The notes under the pieces were generated by a model that worked only from the letters and a program-made list of their open reading frames with translations, did not search any database and was not told the origin of the DNA. 64,000 nucleotides of DNA from Pseudomonas oryzihabitans (GTDB taxonomy: Bacteria > Pseudomonadota > Gammaproteobacteria > Pseudomonadales > Pseudomonadaceae): the NCBI RefSeq assembly GCF_024652905.1, contig NZ_CP102428.1:2988501-3052500 (forward strand). Reading direction: 5' to 3'. A program made the translations under genes and the position numbers. Below, piece by piece: positions 28,074-36,966 of the stretch; within the stretch, counting starts at the first letter, position 1, and every line of letters starts with the position of its first letter.

Positions 28074-28694
28074 GTGCGCGCCGATCTGGACATCATTCAG
28101 GAATGGATCCCCGCCGGCAGCCGGGTCCTCGACCTCGGTTGCGGCACCGGCGAACTGCTCGCCTGGCTGCGCGATCACAAGCAGGTCACCGGCTACGGCC
28201 TGGAGATCGACCCGGACAAGATCGCCGAATGCCTGCTCAAGGACGTCAACGTCATCGAGCAGGATCTCGACGGCGGCCTGGCCAACTTCGCCAGCGACAG
28301 CTTCGACGTGGTGGTCATGACCCAGTCGCTGCAGGCCATGCAGTACCCGGACCGCATTCTCCAGGAGATGCTCAGGGTCGGTCGCCAGTGCATCATCACC
28401 TTTCCCAACTTCGGTCACTGGCGCTGCCGGCTGTACCTGGGCGGCCGGGGGCGGATGCCGGTCTCGGACTTCCTGCCCTACACCTGGTACAACACGCCGA
28501 ACATCCACTTCTGCACCTTCGAGGACTTCGAGCGCCTCTGCCGTGAACAGCGCGCCCAGGTACTGGATCGTCTTGCCGTGGATCGCCTGCACCGCCACGG
28601 CTGGGCCAGCAAGTTGTGGCCCAACCTGCTCGGCGAGATCGGCATCTATCGGGTCAGCGCGCCGCATCTGCACGACCTGCGCGTCGCCATATGA
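28074..28694 (+). CDS. metW: MetW, methionine biosynthesis partner protein
   Basis: Methyltransferase-fold protein of 206 residues that pairs with MetX and is needed for its full function in several proteobacteria. GTG start at 28074. SAM-binding-like motif VLDLGCGTGELLAWL, then VVMTQSLQAMQYPDRIL, ITFPNFGHWRCRLYLGGRGRMP and TWYNTPNIHFCTFEDFE. Only 83 bp separate it from rdgB, without the DUF4426 gene that sits between them in P. aeruginosa. Confidence 0.95.
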   Translation: MRADLDIIQEWIPAGSRVLDLGCGTGELLAWLRDHKQVTGYGLEIDPDKIAECLLKDVNVIEQDLDGGLANFASDSFDVVVMTQSLQAMQYPDRILQEMLRVGRQCIITFPNFGHWRCRLYLGGRGRMPVSDFLPYTWYNTPNIHFCTFEDFERLCREQRAQVLDRLAVDRLHRHGWASKLWPNLLGEIGIYRVSAPHLHDLRVAI

Positions 28695-28777
28695 CGTAAG
28701 GCCTGGTCGGCGCGGCCAGCCCGGGCCTGGCTTCGCGTACAATACGCCGCCCTTCCCAATGCGACACGGTGCCCCTC

Positions 28778-29371
28778 ATGTCCGACCTAACCGAACTGGT
28801 GCTGGCCAGCCACAACGCCGGCAAGCTCAAGGAACTCCAGGCCATGCTCGGCGACCAGGTGCGGGTGCGCTCGGTGGGCGAATTCAGCCAGGTGGAACCC
28901 GAGGAAACCGGGCTGTCCTTTGTCGAGAACGCCATCCTCAAGGCGCGCAACGCCGCGCGGCTGTCCGGTCTGCCGGCCCTGGCGGATGATTCGGGCCTGG
29001 CGGTGGACGCCCTCGGCGGCGCCCCTGGTATCTATTCCGCGCGCTACGCCGATGGTCAGGGCGATGCCGCCAACAACGCCAAGCTGCTCGACACCCTGCG
29101 TGATGTGCCAGACGCCGAGCGCACCGCCCAGTTCGTCTGCGTGCTCGCCCTGGTGCGCCACGCCGACGATCCGCTGCCAATCCTCTGCGAAGGCCTCTGG
29201 CCCGGGCGCATCCTGCATGCCGCCCAGGGCGAGCATGGCTTCGGCTACGATCCGCTGTTCCAGCCCGACGGCGAAGCGGTCTCCGCGGCCGAACTGGCGC
29301 CGGCGGAAAAGAACCAGCGCAGCCATCGCGCCCGCGCCATGGCCCAGCTCAAGCAACGGCTCCAGCTGTGA
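28778..29371 (+). CDS. rdgB: RdgB/HAM1, XTP/dITP pyrophosphatase
   Basis: House-cleaning NTPase that removes non-canonical purine nucleoside triphosphates (dITP, XTP). The ATG at 28778 is chosen over GTG 28769. 197 residues. Motifs: [14 protein letters not shown] at the N-terminus, [42 protein letters not shown], and GFGYDPLF with SHRARAM at the end. Its stop overlaps the GTG of hemW. A TACAAT -10-like element lies at 28738-28743. Confidence 0.95.
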   Translation: MSDLTELVLASHNAGKLKELQAMLGDQVRVRSVGEFSQVEPEETGLSFVENAILKARNAARLSGLPALADDSGLAVDALGGAPGIYSARYADGQGDAANNAKLLDTLRDVPDAERTAQFVCVLALVRHADDPLPILCEGLWPGRILHAAQGEHGFGYDPLFQPDGEAVSAAELAPAEKNQRSHRARAMAQLKQRLQL

Positions 29372-30519
29372 CCGACACCTTCGCCTTGCCGCCACTGGCG
29401 CTCTACGTCCATATCCCCTGGTGCGTGCGCAAGTGCCCCTATTGCGACTTCAACTCCCATGCCGCTGGCCCGACGCTACCGGAAACGGAGTACGTCGACG
29501 CCCTGCTGGCGGATCTGGACCAGGACCTGATCCACGTCCATGGCCGGCCGCTGACCTCGATCTTCTTTGGCGGCGGCACACCCAGTCTGTTTTCCGCCGA
29601 GGCCCTGGGCCGCCTGCTGGACGGCGTGGCCCGGCGGCTGAGCTTCGCGCCGGACATCGAGATCACCCTGGAAGCCAACCCCGGTACCTTCGAGCAGGCC
29701 AAGTTCGTTGCCTACCGCGGTCTGGGCATCAATCGGCTGTCGATCGGTATCCAGAGTTTCCAGGACGCCAAGCTCAAGGCCCTGGGGCGCATCCACGGCC
29801 GCGAGGAAGCCATCCGCGCCGCCGACCGGGCGCGCGCCGCCGGCTTCGATAATTTCAATCTGGATCTCATGCACGGCCTGCCCGAGCAGAGCGTCGCCGA
29901 TGCCCTCGGCGACCTCGACCAGGCCATCGCCCTGGCGCCCACGCACCTGTCCTGGTACCAGCTGACGATGGAGCCCAACACGGTGTTCTGGAGCCAGCCG
30001 CCGGAGCTGCCCGAGGACGACACCCTCTGGGACATCCAGGAAGCCGGCCAGGCGCGCCTGGCGGCCGCCGGCTACCAGCAGTACGAGACCTCTGCCTATG
30101 CCCAGCCCGGGCGCCAGGCGCGGCACAATCTCAACTACTGGAGCTTCGGGGATTTCCTGGGCATCGGCGCCGGCGCCCATGCCAAGCTGAGCGCCCCGGA
30201 CGGTACCCTGCTGCGTACCTGGAAGACTCGCCTGCCCAAGGACTACCTGGATCCGGCCAAGGCCTTCCAGGCCGGCGCGAAAGCTCTGGCGCCGGCCGAC
30301 CTGCCCTTCGATTTCATGATGAACGCCCTGCGCCTGGTGGACGGGGTACCCGCCGCCTGGTATCCGCAGCGCACCGGCCAGTCGCTGGACAGTCTGGCAC
30401 CCGCGCTGACCGCGGCGCGCCAGGCCGGCCTGCTGGCCGAGGATGCACAGCGCCTGCGCCCCACCGCTCGCGGCCAGCTGTTCCTGAACGACCTCTTGCA
30501 ATCCTTTCTGCCTGACTGA
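29368..30519 (+). CDS. hemW: HemW, heme-handling radical SAM protein
   Basis: 383 residues; the GTG start overlaps rdgB by 4 bp. The cluster motif is C-X3-C-X2-C in [38 protein letters not shown] and the HemW-specific [15 protein letters not shown] motif are present. HemW is often mislabelled as oxygen-independent coproporphyrinogen oxidase, but it lacks the extra Cys of HemN (CXC) and is thought to be a heme chaperone or trafficking protein. Confidence 0.95.
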   Translation: MTDTFALPPLALYVHIPWCVRKCPYCDFNSHAAGPTLPETEYVDALLADLDQDLIHVHGRPLTSIFFGGGTPSLFSAEALGRLLDGVARRLSFAPDIEITLEANPGTFEQAKFVAYRGLGINRLSIGIQSFQDAKLKALGRIHGREEAIRAADRARAAGFDNFNLDLMHGLPEQSVADALGDLDQAIALAPTHLSWYQLTMEPNTVFWSQPPELPEDDTLWDIQEAGQARLAAAGYQQYETSAYAQPGRQARHNLNYWSFGDFLGIGAGAHAKLSAPDGTLLRTWKTRLPKDYLDPAKAFQAGAKALAPADLPFDFMMNALRLVDGVPAAWYPQRTGQSLDSLAPALTAARQAGLLAEDAQRLRPTARGQLFLNDLLQSFLPD

Positions 30520-30533
30520 CGAGGAGCTCTGCC

Positions 30534-30860
30534 TTGGACTTCGTGCTCGACCATATCGCCGACCTCTCCCGCTGGAGCCGCAGCCACCTGGACGAGGTGG
30601 CCCTGGCGGTCACCGCCACCCTGCTGGTGCTGTTCGGCAGCCAGGTCAATGGCTTCATCCAGGCGCGCCTGGGCAGCCTGCCGACCGCCATCCGCGTCCC
30701 GGCCTTCGCCCTGGCGTGCCTGGCGATCTACGGCGCCGCCATGGCCTTCCTGACCCCCTGGGTGGTCAAGGGTCTGGCGCAGTTCAACAACTATGCCCTG
30801 GCCCCGGTGCTGCTGATCGGCGTCTGCCTGCTGGGCGTGCTGGCCGAGCGGCGCGGCTAG
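30534..30860 (+). CDS. DUF3392 membrane protein
   Basis: 108-residue integral membrane protein, three predicted helices (VALAVTATLLVLFGSQV, VPAFALACLAIYGAAMAFL, YALAPVLLIGVCLLGVLA). It starts with TTG at 30534, supported by GAGGAG 7 nt upstream; no ATG is available in frame. 14 bp after hemW, so probably co-transcribed. The function of the family is unknown. Its stop overlaps the convergent GGDEF/EAL stop in CTAG. Confidence 0.85.
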   Translation: MDFVLDHIADLSRWSRSHLDEVALAVTATLLVLFGSQVNGFIQARLGSLPTAIRVPAFALACLAIYGAAMAFLTPWVVKGLAQFNNYALAPVLLIGVCLLGVLAERRG

Positions 30861-32599
30861 GGCTGGCCCCGCCGGCAGACGCGGATACTGTCCAGCAGGC
30901 ACTCCAGTGATTGCGGGCGCCCCAGCAGGAAGCCCTGGAAGGTGTCCACGCCCAGGTCCTTGAGCAATTCGAACTGGGCCTGGGTTTCCACCCCCTCGGC
31001 GACGATCTGCATGTCCAGCGCGCGGCACAGGCTGACGATGCCGGCCAGCAGTTGCCGGGATCTGTCGTCAGCGTCCACCGCCAGCAGAAAGCTGCGGTCG
31101 ATCTTGATGGTGTCGAAGGGCAAGCGGTGCAGATAGCCCAGCGACGAATAGCCGGTGCCGAAGTCATCCATCGCCACCCGAAAGCCCTGCTCGCGCAAGG
31201 CGGCCAGGCGCCGCTCCGGCGTGCCCTTCTGCAGGAAGACCGACTCGGTCACCTCCAGCTCCAGTGCCCTGGGCGCGATACCGAATTCGGCGCAGGCCGC
31301 CGCCAGGACCTCGGCCAATTCATCATCGGCCACCTGCAGCGGCGAGATGTTGACCGCCACCGGGATCTGCAGGCCGGCGTCCTGCAGGGCGCGGGCGCAA
31401 CCGGCCGCGCGGCGGATGGCCAGGCGCCCGAGGGCCGAGGCCATGCCGTTCTGCTCGGCCAGGGCGACGAAGACATTGGGCGGCACGGCCCCGACGCCCG
31501 GGCAATTCCAGCGCGCCAGCAACTCGGCGCTGATCATGCGCTGACGGGCATCGAACTTGGGCTGCAGCACGAAGGTGATGAGCTCCGCCTCGATGGCGCC
31601 ATGCAGATGAGCCAACAGGGTCACCTTGCTGCGCGCCTCGCTGGTCAACTGCGGATCGTAGCAGCGCACCCGGCTCTTGCCGGCCGCCTTGGCTGCGTAC
31701 ATGGCGGCATCGGCATTGCGCAGCAGGGTTTCCACATCCAGCCCTTCTTCGGGGGCCAGACTCAGGCCGATGCTGGCCGATACGCGGATATCGTGGCCGG
31801 CGATGCACTGCTGCCGACCCACCGCCTGCACCAGTTGCTCGGCCACCTGGCGGGCCTGCTCGCGATCGCTCACGTCCAGCAAGGCGACGAATTCATCGCC
31901 GCCCCAGCGTGCCAGCACCTCGTCGGCGCCCAGCACCTGGCGCAACTCCCGCACCAGGGCGCAGAGCAGCTCGTCACCGGCGGCATGGCCCAGGGAGTCG
32001 TTGACCTCCTTGAAGCCATCGACATCGATGAACAGCACCGCGAGGTTGCCGGTCTCCTCCAGGTTCTGCAGGCGCGTCTCGAAATCCTGGTAGAAGGAGG
32101 TCCGGTTGGGCAGCTGGGTCAGGGCATCGCTCAGGGCCATGCGCTCCAGGGCCTGCTCGGCGCGCTTGCGCTCGGTGATGTCCCTCAGGCTGGCGACCAC
32201 ATAGCCTTCGCGATCCGCCTCGCCGGCAAAGCGACTCAGGCTGATCTCCACCGGCGTGACGCGTTTGGCGGAGACGTGGAACTGGGCTTCGCACAGGGCA
32301 TAGCCGTCGCGCTCGAACGTGCGGATGGCCGTCTCGGGCAACTTGATGTAGTGGGACAGGTACTGACCGCTGACACTGCGCTCCGCACTGAGCATCAGGG
32401 CGCGCAGGGCATCATTGGCTTCGATGATCTGACCGCTCTCGGTCAGCACGGCCATGGCGTCGCGACAGAGGGCGAAGGCCGAGGCGATGAGGTGCAACGA
32501 GCGTTCGGTACGCTGCCGGGCGCTGCGTTCGACTTCGAGCCAGCGCCGTACGGCGTGCAACTCGGCCGCTGGCGAGTCGGGGCGTACCAGGTCCGTCAT
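30857..32599 (-). CDS. PAS-GGDEF-EAL cyclic-di-GMP enzyme
   Basis: 580 residues from ATG 32599. An N-terminal coil leads to a PAS domain (AMAVLTESGQIIEANDALRAL to VASLRDITERKRAEQALE), then GGDEF (intact RWGGDEFVALL) and EAL. The EAL signature reads SAELLARW, and the phosphodiesterase residues look complete: Asn in AVNISPLQ, Glu in LELEVTES, AMDDFGTGYSSL, Lys in TIKIDRSF, Glu in VAEGVETQ and the Gln of FQGFLLGRP. The RxxD inhibitory site before GGDEF is absent (LGAD instead), so no product inhibition is expected. No membrane segment. It may run either reaction; net phosphodiesterase is plausible. An open frame continues upstream only with a TTG start, which I reject. Confidence 0.9.
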   Translation of the reverse strand: MTDLVRPDSPAAELHAVRRWLEVERSARQRTERSLHLIASAFALCRDAMAVLTESGQIIEANDALRALMLSAERSVSGQYLSHYIKLPETAIRTFERDGYALCEAQFHVSAKRVTPVEISLSRFAGEADREGYVVASLRDITERKRAEQALERMALSDALTQLPNRTSFYQDFETRLQNLEETGNLAVLFIDVDGFKEVNDSLGHAAGDELLCALVRELRQVLGADEVLARWGGDEFVALLDVSDREQARQVAEQLVQAVGRQQCIAGHDIRVSASIGLSLAPEEGLDVETLLRNADAAMYAAKAAGKSRVRCYDPQLTSEARSKVTLLAHLHGAIEAELITFVLQPKFDARQRMISAELLARWNCPGVGAVPPNVFVALAEQNGMASALGRLAIRRAAGCARALQDAGLQIPVAVNISPLQVADDELAEVLAAACAEFGIAPRALELEVTESVFLQKGTPERRLAALREQGFRVAMDDFGTGYSSLGYLHRLPFDTIKIDRSFLLAVDADDRSRQLLAGIVSLCRALDMQIVAEGVETQAQFELLKDLGVDTFQGFLLGRPQSLECLLDSIRVCRRGQP

Positions 32600-32706
32600 C
32601 GGATCCGCTCTGCACGAAGGGCGGCGCGGAGCCGGTTGGCATTCTTGAGGAAGGCTGACATCCAGGTGTCTCTGTGAATTCGAATGCAACCGCCATCACA
32701 GCAGGG

Positions 32707-32744
32707 CAATTGGCCATCATGCCAATTGTCCCTCACCAGCTCAA
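32707..32744 (-). promoter_or_regulatory. Promoter and palindromic operator of the GGDEF/EAL gene
   Basis: On the minus strand TTGAGC (32739-32744), 17 bp, CATGAT (32716-32721) form a sigma-70 candidate. The perfect inverted repeat CAATTGGC / GCCAATTG (32707-32714 and 32721-32728, 6-bp spacer) covers the -10. It would give a leader of about 110 nt. Confidence 0.55.
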
Positions 32745-32768
32745 GCTCGATTCGTCAGAGATACACGG

Positions 32769-33479
32769 TCAGCTCTGGCGTTCGAACTTGAGATCCCAGA
32801 CGCCATGCCCCAGGCGCTCGCCACGGCGTTCGAACTTGGTGATGGGTCTTTCCTCGGGACGCGGTACATAGCCCGAGGCGTCGCCGAGGTTATGGTAACC
32901 GGGGGCGGCGTTCATGATCTCGAGCATGTGTTCGGCATAGGCCTGCCAGTCGGTGGCCATGTGCAGCACCCCGCCGACCTTGAGCTTTTGCCGAACCAGC
33001 TCGGCGAAGGCCGGCTGGACGATCCGCCGCTTGTGGTGGCGGCTCTTGTGCCAGGGATCGGGAAAGAACAGCAGTACCCGGTCCAGACTGGCATCGGCCA
33101 CGCACTGGCGCAGGACCTCCAGGGCATCGCAGCTGTAGACCCGCAGATTGGTCAGCTCCTGGGTCATGGCGCCATTGAGCAACGCACCCACGCCCGGACG
33201 ATGCACCTCGACGCCGATGAAATCCTGCTCCGGCGCGGCGGCAGCCATTTCCAGGGTGGAATGGCCCATGCCGAAGCCGATCTCGAAGGTACGCGGCGCC
33301 TGGCGCCCGAATACCTGGTCGAAATCCTGGGGGCCGTCGGTCAGCTCCAGACCGAAACGCGGCCACCCCTGGTCGAGACCGCGTTGCTGGCCTTCGGTCA
33401 TGCGGCCGGCGCGCATCACGAAGCTCTTGATGGTGCGCCGGGGGCGGTCGGGGGTCTGGTCGTCTTGATGATCGGTCAT
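32769..33479 (-). CDS. trmB: tRNA (guanine-N7-)-methyltransferase
   Basis: Forms m7G46 in tRNA using SAM. 236 residues from ATG 33479 ([20 protein letters not shown]). Motifs: [15 protein letters not shown] for SAM binding, [15 protein letters not shown], and the TrmB signature [20 protein letters not shown]; the C-terminal part is [19 protein letters not shown]. The upstream open frame crosses the thiG terminator and is rejected. It has its own transcription unit after that terminator. Confidence 0.96.
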   Translation of the reverse strand: MTDHQDDQTPDRPRRTIKSFVMRAGRMTEGQQRGLDQGWPRFGLELTDGPQDFDQVFGRQAPRTFEIGFGMGHSTLEMAAAAPEQDFIGVEVHRPGVGALLNGAMTQELTNLRVYSCDALEVLRQCVADASLDRVLLFFPDPWHKSRHHKRRIVQPAFAELVRQKLKVGGVLHMATDWQAYAEHMLEIMNAAPGYHNLGDASGYVPRPEERPITKFERRGERLGHGVWDLKFERQS

Positions 33480-33498
33480 GGCGTTATCGATAGTGGGA

Positions 33499-33526
33499 AA
33501 AAGAGACGCCCGGCACAGGCCGGGCG
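33499..33526 (-). terminator. Rho-independent terminator after thiSG
   Basis: CGCCCGGC / GCCGGGCG stem with a 4-nt loop; on the minus strand it is followed by TCTCTTTTTCCC. It ends the thiS-thiG unit before trmB. Confidence 0.88.
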
Positions 33527-33546
33527 CGTGATGGAGGGCGCCAGGT

Positions 33547-34329
33547 CTAGTTGACCAGGCCGTCCAGCGGCGAGGACGCGGTCGCATAGAGCTTGCGCGG
33601 CATGCGCCCGGCCAGATAGGCCAGGCGACCGGCGACGATGGCGTGCTTCATGGCTTCGGCCATCAGCACCGGCTCGCGGGCATGGGCGATGGCGCTGTTC
33701 ATCAGCACCGCTTCGCAACCCAGCTCCATGGCGATGGTGGCGTCGGAGGCGGTACCCACCCCGGCATCCACCAGCACCGGCACCTTGGCCTCTTCGAGGA
33801 TGATGCGCAGGTTGTAGGGATTGCAGATGCCCAGGCCCGAGCCGATCAGACCGGCCAGCGGCATGACGGCGATGCAGCCGATGGCCTCCAGCTGGCGCGC
33901 GACGATGGGGTCGTCGCTGGTATAGACCATGACGTCGAAGCCGTCGGCAACCAGGGTCTCGGCGGCCTTGAGCGTCTCGATGACATTGGGGAACAGGGTC
34001 TTCTGGTCGGCCAGGACTTCCAGCTTGACCAGGTTGTGGCCGTCGAGCAGCTCGCGCGCCAGGCGGCAGGTGCGCACCGCTTCCACCGCGTCATAGCAGC
34101 CGGCGGTGTTGGGCAGGATGGTGTAGCGCTCGGGCGAGATCACGTCGAGCAGATTGGGCTCGCCGGGATTCTGGCCGATGTTGGTGCGGCGCACCGCCAC
34201 GGTGACGATCTCGGCGCCCGAGGCTTCGATGGCCAGGCGGGTCTCTTCGAGATCGCGGTACTTGCCGGTGCCGACCAGCAGACGCGATTCATAGGTGCGC
34301 CCGGCCAGGGTAAAGGGAGTGTCTTTCAT
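33547..34329 (-). CDS. thiG: Thiazole synthase
   Basis: TIM-barrel enzyme that builds the thiamine thiazole phosphate from deoxyxylulose phosphate, dehydroglycine and ThiS-thiocarboxylate. 260 residues. Motifs: [16 protein letters not shown] with the Schiff-base region [60 protein letters not shown] and [10 protein letters not shown]. 19 bp after thiS. No TPP riboswitch is visible in the leader. Confidence 0.96.
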   Translation of the reverse strand: MKDTPFTLAGRTYESRLLVGTGKYRDLEETRLAIEASGAEIVTVAVRRTNIGQNPGEPNLLDVISPERYTILPNTAGCYDAVEAVRTCRLARELLDGHNLVKLEVLADQKTLFPNVIETLKAAETLVADGFDVMVYTSDDPIVARQLEAIGCIAVMPLAGLIGSGLGICNPYNLRIILEEAKVPVLVDAGVGTASDATIAMELGCEAVLMNSAIAHAREPVLMAEAMKHAIVAGRLAYLAGRMPRKLYATASSPLDGLVN

Positions 34330-34348
34330 CTGGATTCCTCTTGCGCGG

Positions 34349-34549
34349 CTAGCCGCCGCCGATGGCGTGGACCACTTCCAGCCGGTCGCCGTCCACCAGG
34401 GCGGTGGTGGCGTGCTGGCTGCGCGGCACGATGTCGAGGTTGCGTTCCACCGCCACTCGCCGCCCGGTCAGGTCGAGACGCACGAGCAGGTCGGCGACGG
34501 TGGCGCCGTCCGGCAATTCAAGGGATTCGCCGTTCAACAGAATCTGCAT
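34349..34549 (-). CDS. thiS: ThiS sulfur-carrier protein
   Basis: 66-residue ubiquitin-like sulfur carrier ending in the obligatory Gly-Gly (HAIGGG), which is adenylated and thiocarboxylated. Typical start [15 protein letters not shown] and the NLDIVPRS segment. Co-transcribed with thiG. A TAGAAT -10 lies 31 bp upstream. Confidence 0.94.
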   Translation of the reverse strand: MQILLNGESLELPDGATVADLLVRLDLTGRRVAVERNLDIVPRSQHATTALVDGDRLEVVHAIGGG

Positions 34550-34579
34550 GGCAAAGGCATCGTCACGGGGTGAGCCGGC

Positions 34580-34608
34580 ATTCTACGCCGGTCGGGCGTG
34601 CATTGCAG
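34580..34608 (-). promoter_or_regulatory. Sigma-70 promoter candidate for thiSG
   Basis: -10 TAGAAT (+ strand ATTCTA at 34580-34585) with a poor -35 CTGCAA 17 bp upstream. Confidence 0.45.
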
Positions 34609-34642
34609 CGACGCCAGACCGGGAACGACGGCCAGTGCTCGG

Positions 34643-35020
34643 TCAGAGGCTGCCGAGGCGCCAGGCGAGGATGGCCAGGCACGCCCAGCCGGCGAGAAAG
34701 CACAGTCCGCCGAAGGGAGTGATGATGCCCAGCCGCGAGATGCCGGTCAGCGTCAGCAGATAGAGGCTGCCGGAAAACAGCAGGATGCCGGCGATGAAGA
34801 AGCCACCGGCCCAGGCCACCAGGCGTCCCTGGAAGTGCAGCGACAGGAGCGCGACGCCGAGCAGCGCCAGGGCGTGGATAAGCTGATAGAGCACGCCGGT
34901 CTGGAATACGGCCAGGTAGTCGGCGGTCAGCCGGCCCTTGAGTCCATGGGCGGCGAAGGCGCCGAATCCGACACCGGTGAAGCCGGCCAGAGCGGCGAAC
35001 AGCAGGAAGAGACGCAACAT
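34643..35020 (-). CDS. DUF423 membrane protein
   Basis: 125-residue membrane protein of the DUF423 (YgdD-type) family, about four helices. The N-terminal LAGFTGVGFGAFAAHGLKGRL and YQLIHALALLGVALL are characteristic, as is GSLYLLTLTGISRLGIITPFGG. Function unknown. Divergent from mtgA, separated by 68 bp. Confidence 0.9.
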   Translation of the reverse strand: MLRLFLLFAALAGFTGVGFGAFAAHGLKGRLTADYLAVFQTGVLYQLIHALALLGVALLSLHFQGRLVAWAGGFFIAGILLFSGSLYLLTLTGISRLGIITPFGGLCFLAGWACLAILAWRLGSL

Positions 35021-35052
35021 GGGTTTTACCGGGCGATGGAAGAGAAGCGCTG

Positions 35053-35058
35053 GTTATA
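35053..35058 (+). promoter_or_regulatory. -10 element of mtgA
   Basis: Perfect TATAAT 31 bp before the mtgA start; no good -35 at 16-18 bp. Confidence 0.55.
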
Positions 35059-35088
35059 ATGGCCCGCTAACCGCCAAAGACCAAGCCG

Positions 35089-35790
35089 ATGCTGCTCACC
35101 CTCCTCCGCCGTCTCCTGCGTATCGCCCTCTGGTTCGCCGTCCTCAGCGCCGCCCTGGTGCTGATCCTGCGCTGGGTGCCGCCGCCGGGCAGCATGCTGA
35201 TGGTGGAGCGCAAGGTCGAGTCCTGGATCGACGGCAAACCCATCGACCTGCAGCGCGACTGGCGACCCTGGAAGGAGCTGCCGGACGATCTCAAGATGGC
35301 GGTGATCGCCGGCGAGGACCAGCACTTCGCCGAACACTGGGGCTTCGACATGACGGCGATCCGTCAGGCCTTCAGCCACAACGAAGCCGGCGGCTCCCTG
35401 CGCGGCGCCAGCACCATCAGCCAGCAGACCGCCAAGAATCTCTTTCTCTGGAGCGGCCGCAGCTACCTGCGCAAGGCCTTCGAGGCCTGGTTCACCGTGC
35501 TGCTGGAAACCTTCTGGTCCAAGCAGCGCATCCTCGAGGTCTATCTCAACAGCGTGGAATGGGACGACGGCGTGTTCGGCGCCGAGGCCGCGGCTCGTCA
35601 CCATTTCGGCATAGGTGCTCCCTACCTGTCCGACCGCCAGGCCAGCCTGCTGGCCGCCGTGCTGCCCAATCCCCGCGAATGGAGCCCGAGCCGCCCGAGC
35701 GCCTATGTCGCCGAACGCGCCGCCTGGATCCGCCAGCAGGAGCGCCAGCTGGGCGGTAGCGACTACCTGCGACGGATGACCGGGCAGTAG
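35089..35790 (+). CDS. mtgA: Monofunctional peptidoglycan glycosyltransferase
   Basis: Polymerises lipid II into glycan strands; GT51 family. 233 residues with an N-terminal membrane anchor (LRIALWFAVLSAALVLILRWV). Catalytic Glu in VIAGEDQHFAEHWGFD, second motif GGSLRGASTISQQTAKNLFLW, and third RKAFEAWFTVLLETFWSKQRILEVYLN. No transpeptidase domain. Convergent with rpoH; a REP-like pair and a terminator separate them. Confidence 0.96.
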   Translation: MLLTLLRRLLRIALWFAVLSAALVLILRWVPPPGSMLMVERKVESWIDGKPIDLQRDWRPWKELPDDLKMAVIAGEDQHFAEHWGFDMTAIRQAFSHNEAGGSLRGASTISQQTAKNLFLWSGRSYLRKAFEAWFTVLLETFWSKQRILEVYLNSVEWDDGVFGAEAAARHHFGIGAPYLSDRQASLLAAVLPNPREWSPSRPSAYVAERAAWIRQQERQLGGSDYLRRMTGQ

Positions 35791-35831
35791 CAAGGCGACT
35801 TCGCACGCGGTTTTCAGCCTACAGACGCTCT

Positions 35832-35884
35832 ATCGCGGCCATGGACCGCTCCTACGGACTTCCCGGTACTTGTATGGCCGCGAT
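35832..35884. repeat. REP-like inverted pair
   Basis: ATCGCGGCCAT (35832-35842) and its exact reverse complement ATGGCCGCGAT (35874-35884), 31 bp apart. The left arm continues as GGACCGCTCCTACGG, making the layout CGCGGC-N-CCGCTCCTAC that is typical of Pseudomonas REP elements. It lies between convergent genes, the usual place for such repeats. Confidence 0.65.
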
Positions 35885-35939
35885 GGCCAGAGCCTGATCC
35901 AAGCCAGCCTACTGGCTGGGCGATAAGATTTGCAGACAT

Positions 35940-35970
35940 AAAAAAACCGCACCCTAAGGTGCGGTTTTTC
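35940..35970. terminator. Bidirectional terminator between mtgA and rpoH
   Basis: AAAAACCGCACC / GGTGCGGTTTTT around CTAA; A and T tracts on both sides allow use from either strand, including for rpoH whose stop is about 15 bp away. Confidence 0.93.
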
Positions 35971-35984
35971 AATCAACGAGCGGA

Positions 35985-36839
35985 TCAAGCGGCGATATTG
36001 CCCTTGAGCTTGTTCATCGCGTTCTTTTCCAGCTGACGGATACGCTCTGCCGAGACGTTGTACTTGGCCGCCAGCTCGTGCAGGGTCGCCTTTTCCTCGG
36101 CCAGCCAGCGCTGGTAGAGGATGTCGCGACTGCGATCATCCAGGCGTTCCAGGGCCTCGTGCAGATTGGCCGTGGAGCTGTCGGTCCAGTCAGCCTCTTC
36201 CAGCTGGCGTGCCGGATCGTAACGGCTGTCTTCCAAATACTGGGCCGGTGACTGGTAGGCGGCATCGTCATCGGCATCGCTGGCCGGATCGAAGGCCATG
36301 TCCTGACCGGTCAGGCGGCTCTCCATCTCGCGCACTTCCCGAGGCTCCACGCCCAGGGTTTCGGCCACGCGATGGACCTCGTCGTTGTTCAGCCAAGCCA
36401 GCCGCTTCTTCTGGCTGCGCAGGTTGAAGAACAGCTTGCGCTGTGCCTTGGTGGTGGCGACCTTGACGATGCGCCAGTTGCGCAGGATGAATTCGTGGAT
36501 TTCCGCCTTGATCCAATGCACGGCAAAGGACACCAGGCGTACGCCCATTTCGGGGTTGAAGCGCTTCACGGCCTTCATCAGGCCGACATTGCCTTCCTGG
36601 ATCAGGTCGGCCTGGGCCAGACCATAGCCGGAATAGCTCTTGGCGATATGTACCACGAAGCGCAGATGCGCGAGCACCAACTGCCGGGCGGCCTCGACGT
36701 CTTCCTTGTAGAAGAGGCGCTCGGCCAGTTCACGCTCCCGCTCCGGAGTGAGCAGCGGAATGCTGTTCACCGAATGCACATAGGCTTCCAGGCTGGCGCC
36801 AGGAACCAATGTAGGAACAGGTTGCAACGAAGTGGTCAT
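35985..36839 (-). CDS. rpoH: RpoH, heat-shock sigma factor (sigma-32)
   Basis: Directs RNA polymerase to heat-shock promoters. ATG 36839 with GGAGGA upstream gives 284 residues, the Pseudomonas size. Region 2 includes [36 protein letters not shown]; the RpoH box [13 protein letters not shown] (about 132-144) identifies sigma-32; region 4.2 ends with [25 protein letters not shown]. It follows ftsX after 162 bp that contain an inverted repeat and a sigma-E-type promoter. Confidence 0.97.
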   Translation of the reverse strand: MTTSLQPVPTLVPGASLEAYVHSVNSIPLLTPERERELAERLFYKEDVEAARQLVLAHLRFVVHIAKSYSGYGLAQADLIQEGNVGLMKAVKRFNPEMGVRLVSFAVHWIKAEIHEFILRNWRIVKVATTKAQRKLFFNLRSQKKRLAWLNNDEVHRVAETLGVEPREVREMESRLTGQDMAFDPASDADDDAAYQSPAQYLEDSRYDPARQLEEADWTDSSTANLHEALERLDDRSRDILYQRWLAEEKATLHELAAKYNVSAERIRQLEKNAMNKLKGNIAA

Positions 36840-36885
36840 GCGAATCCTCCGATTCACTAAGCACTGGGCAGTCTAACACTGATTT

Positions 36886-36914
36886 TTTGGACAGCGCCAG
36901 ACTAGTCCAGGTTC
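36886..36914 (-). promoter_or_regulatory. AlgU/sigma-E-type promoter candidate for rpoH
   Basis: On the minus strand GAACCT (36909-36914), 17-bp spacer, TCCAAA (36886-36891), close to GAACTT-N16/17-TCnnA. AlgU-dependent rpoH transcription is known in P. aeruginosa. Confidence 0.55.
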
Positions 36915-36966
36915 CCTTAACCCCAGCTGAAAACCGCCTTGAAATGCTTGTGTCATCAGGGGGTTA

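Noticed and set aside
34330-34642. TPP riboswitch upstream of thiSG
   Set aside because: The conserved THI-box segments (CTGAGA, ACCTGATCTGG-like) are not present in the short leader.
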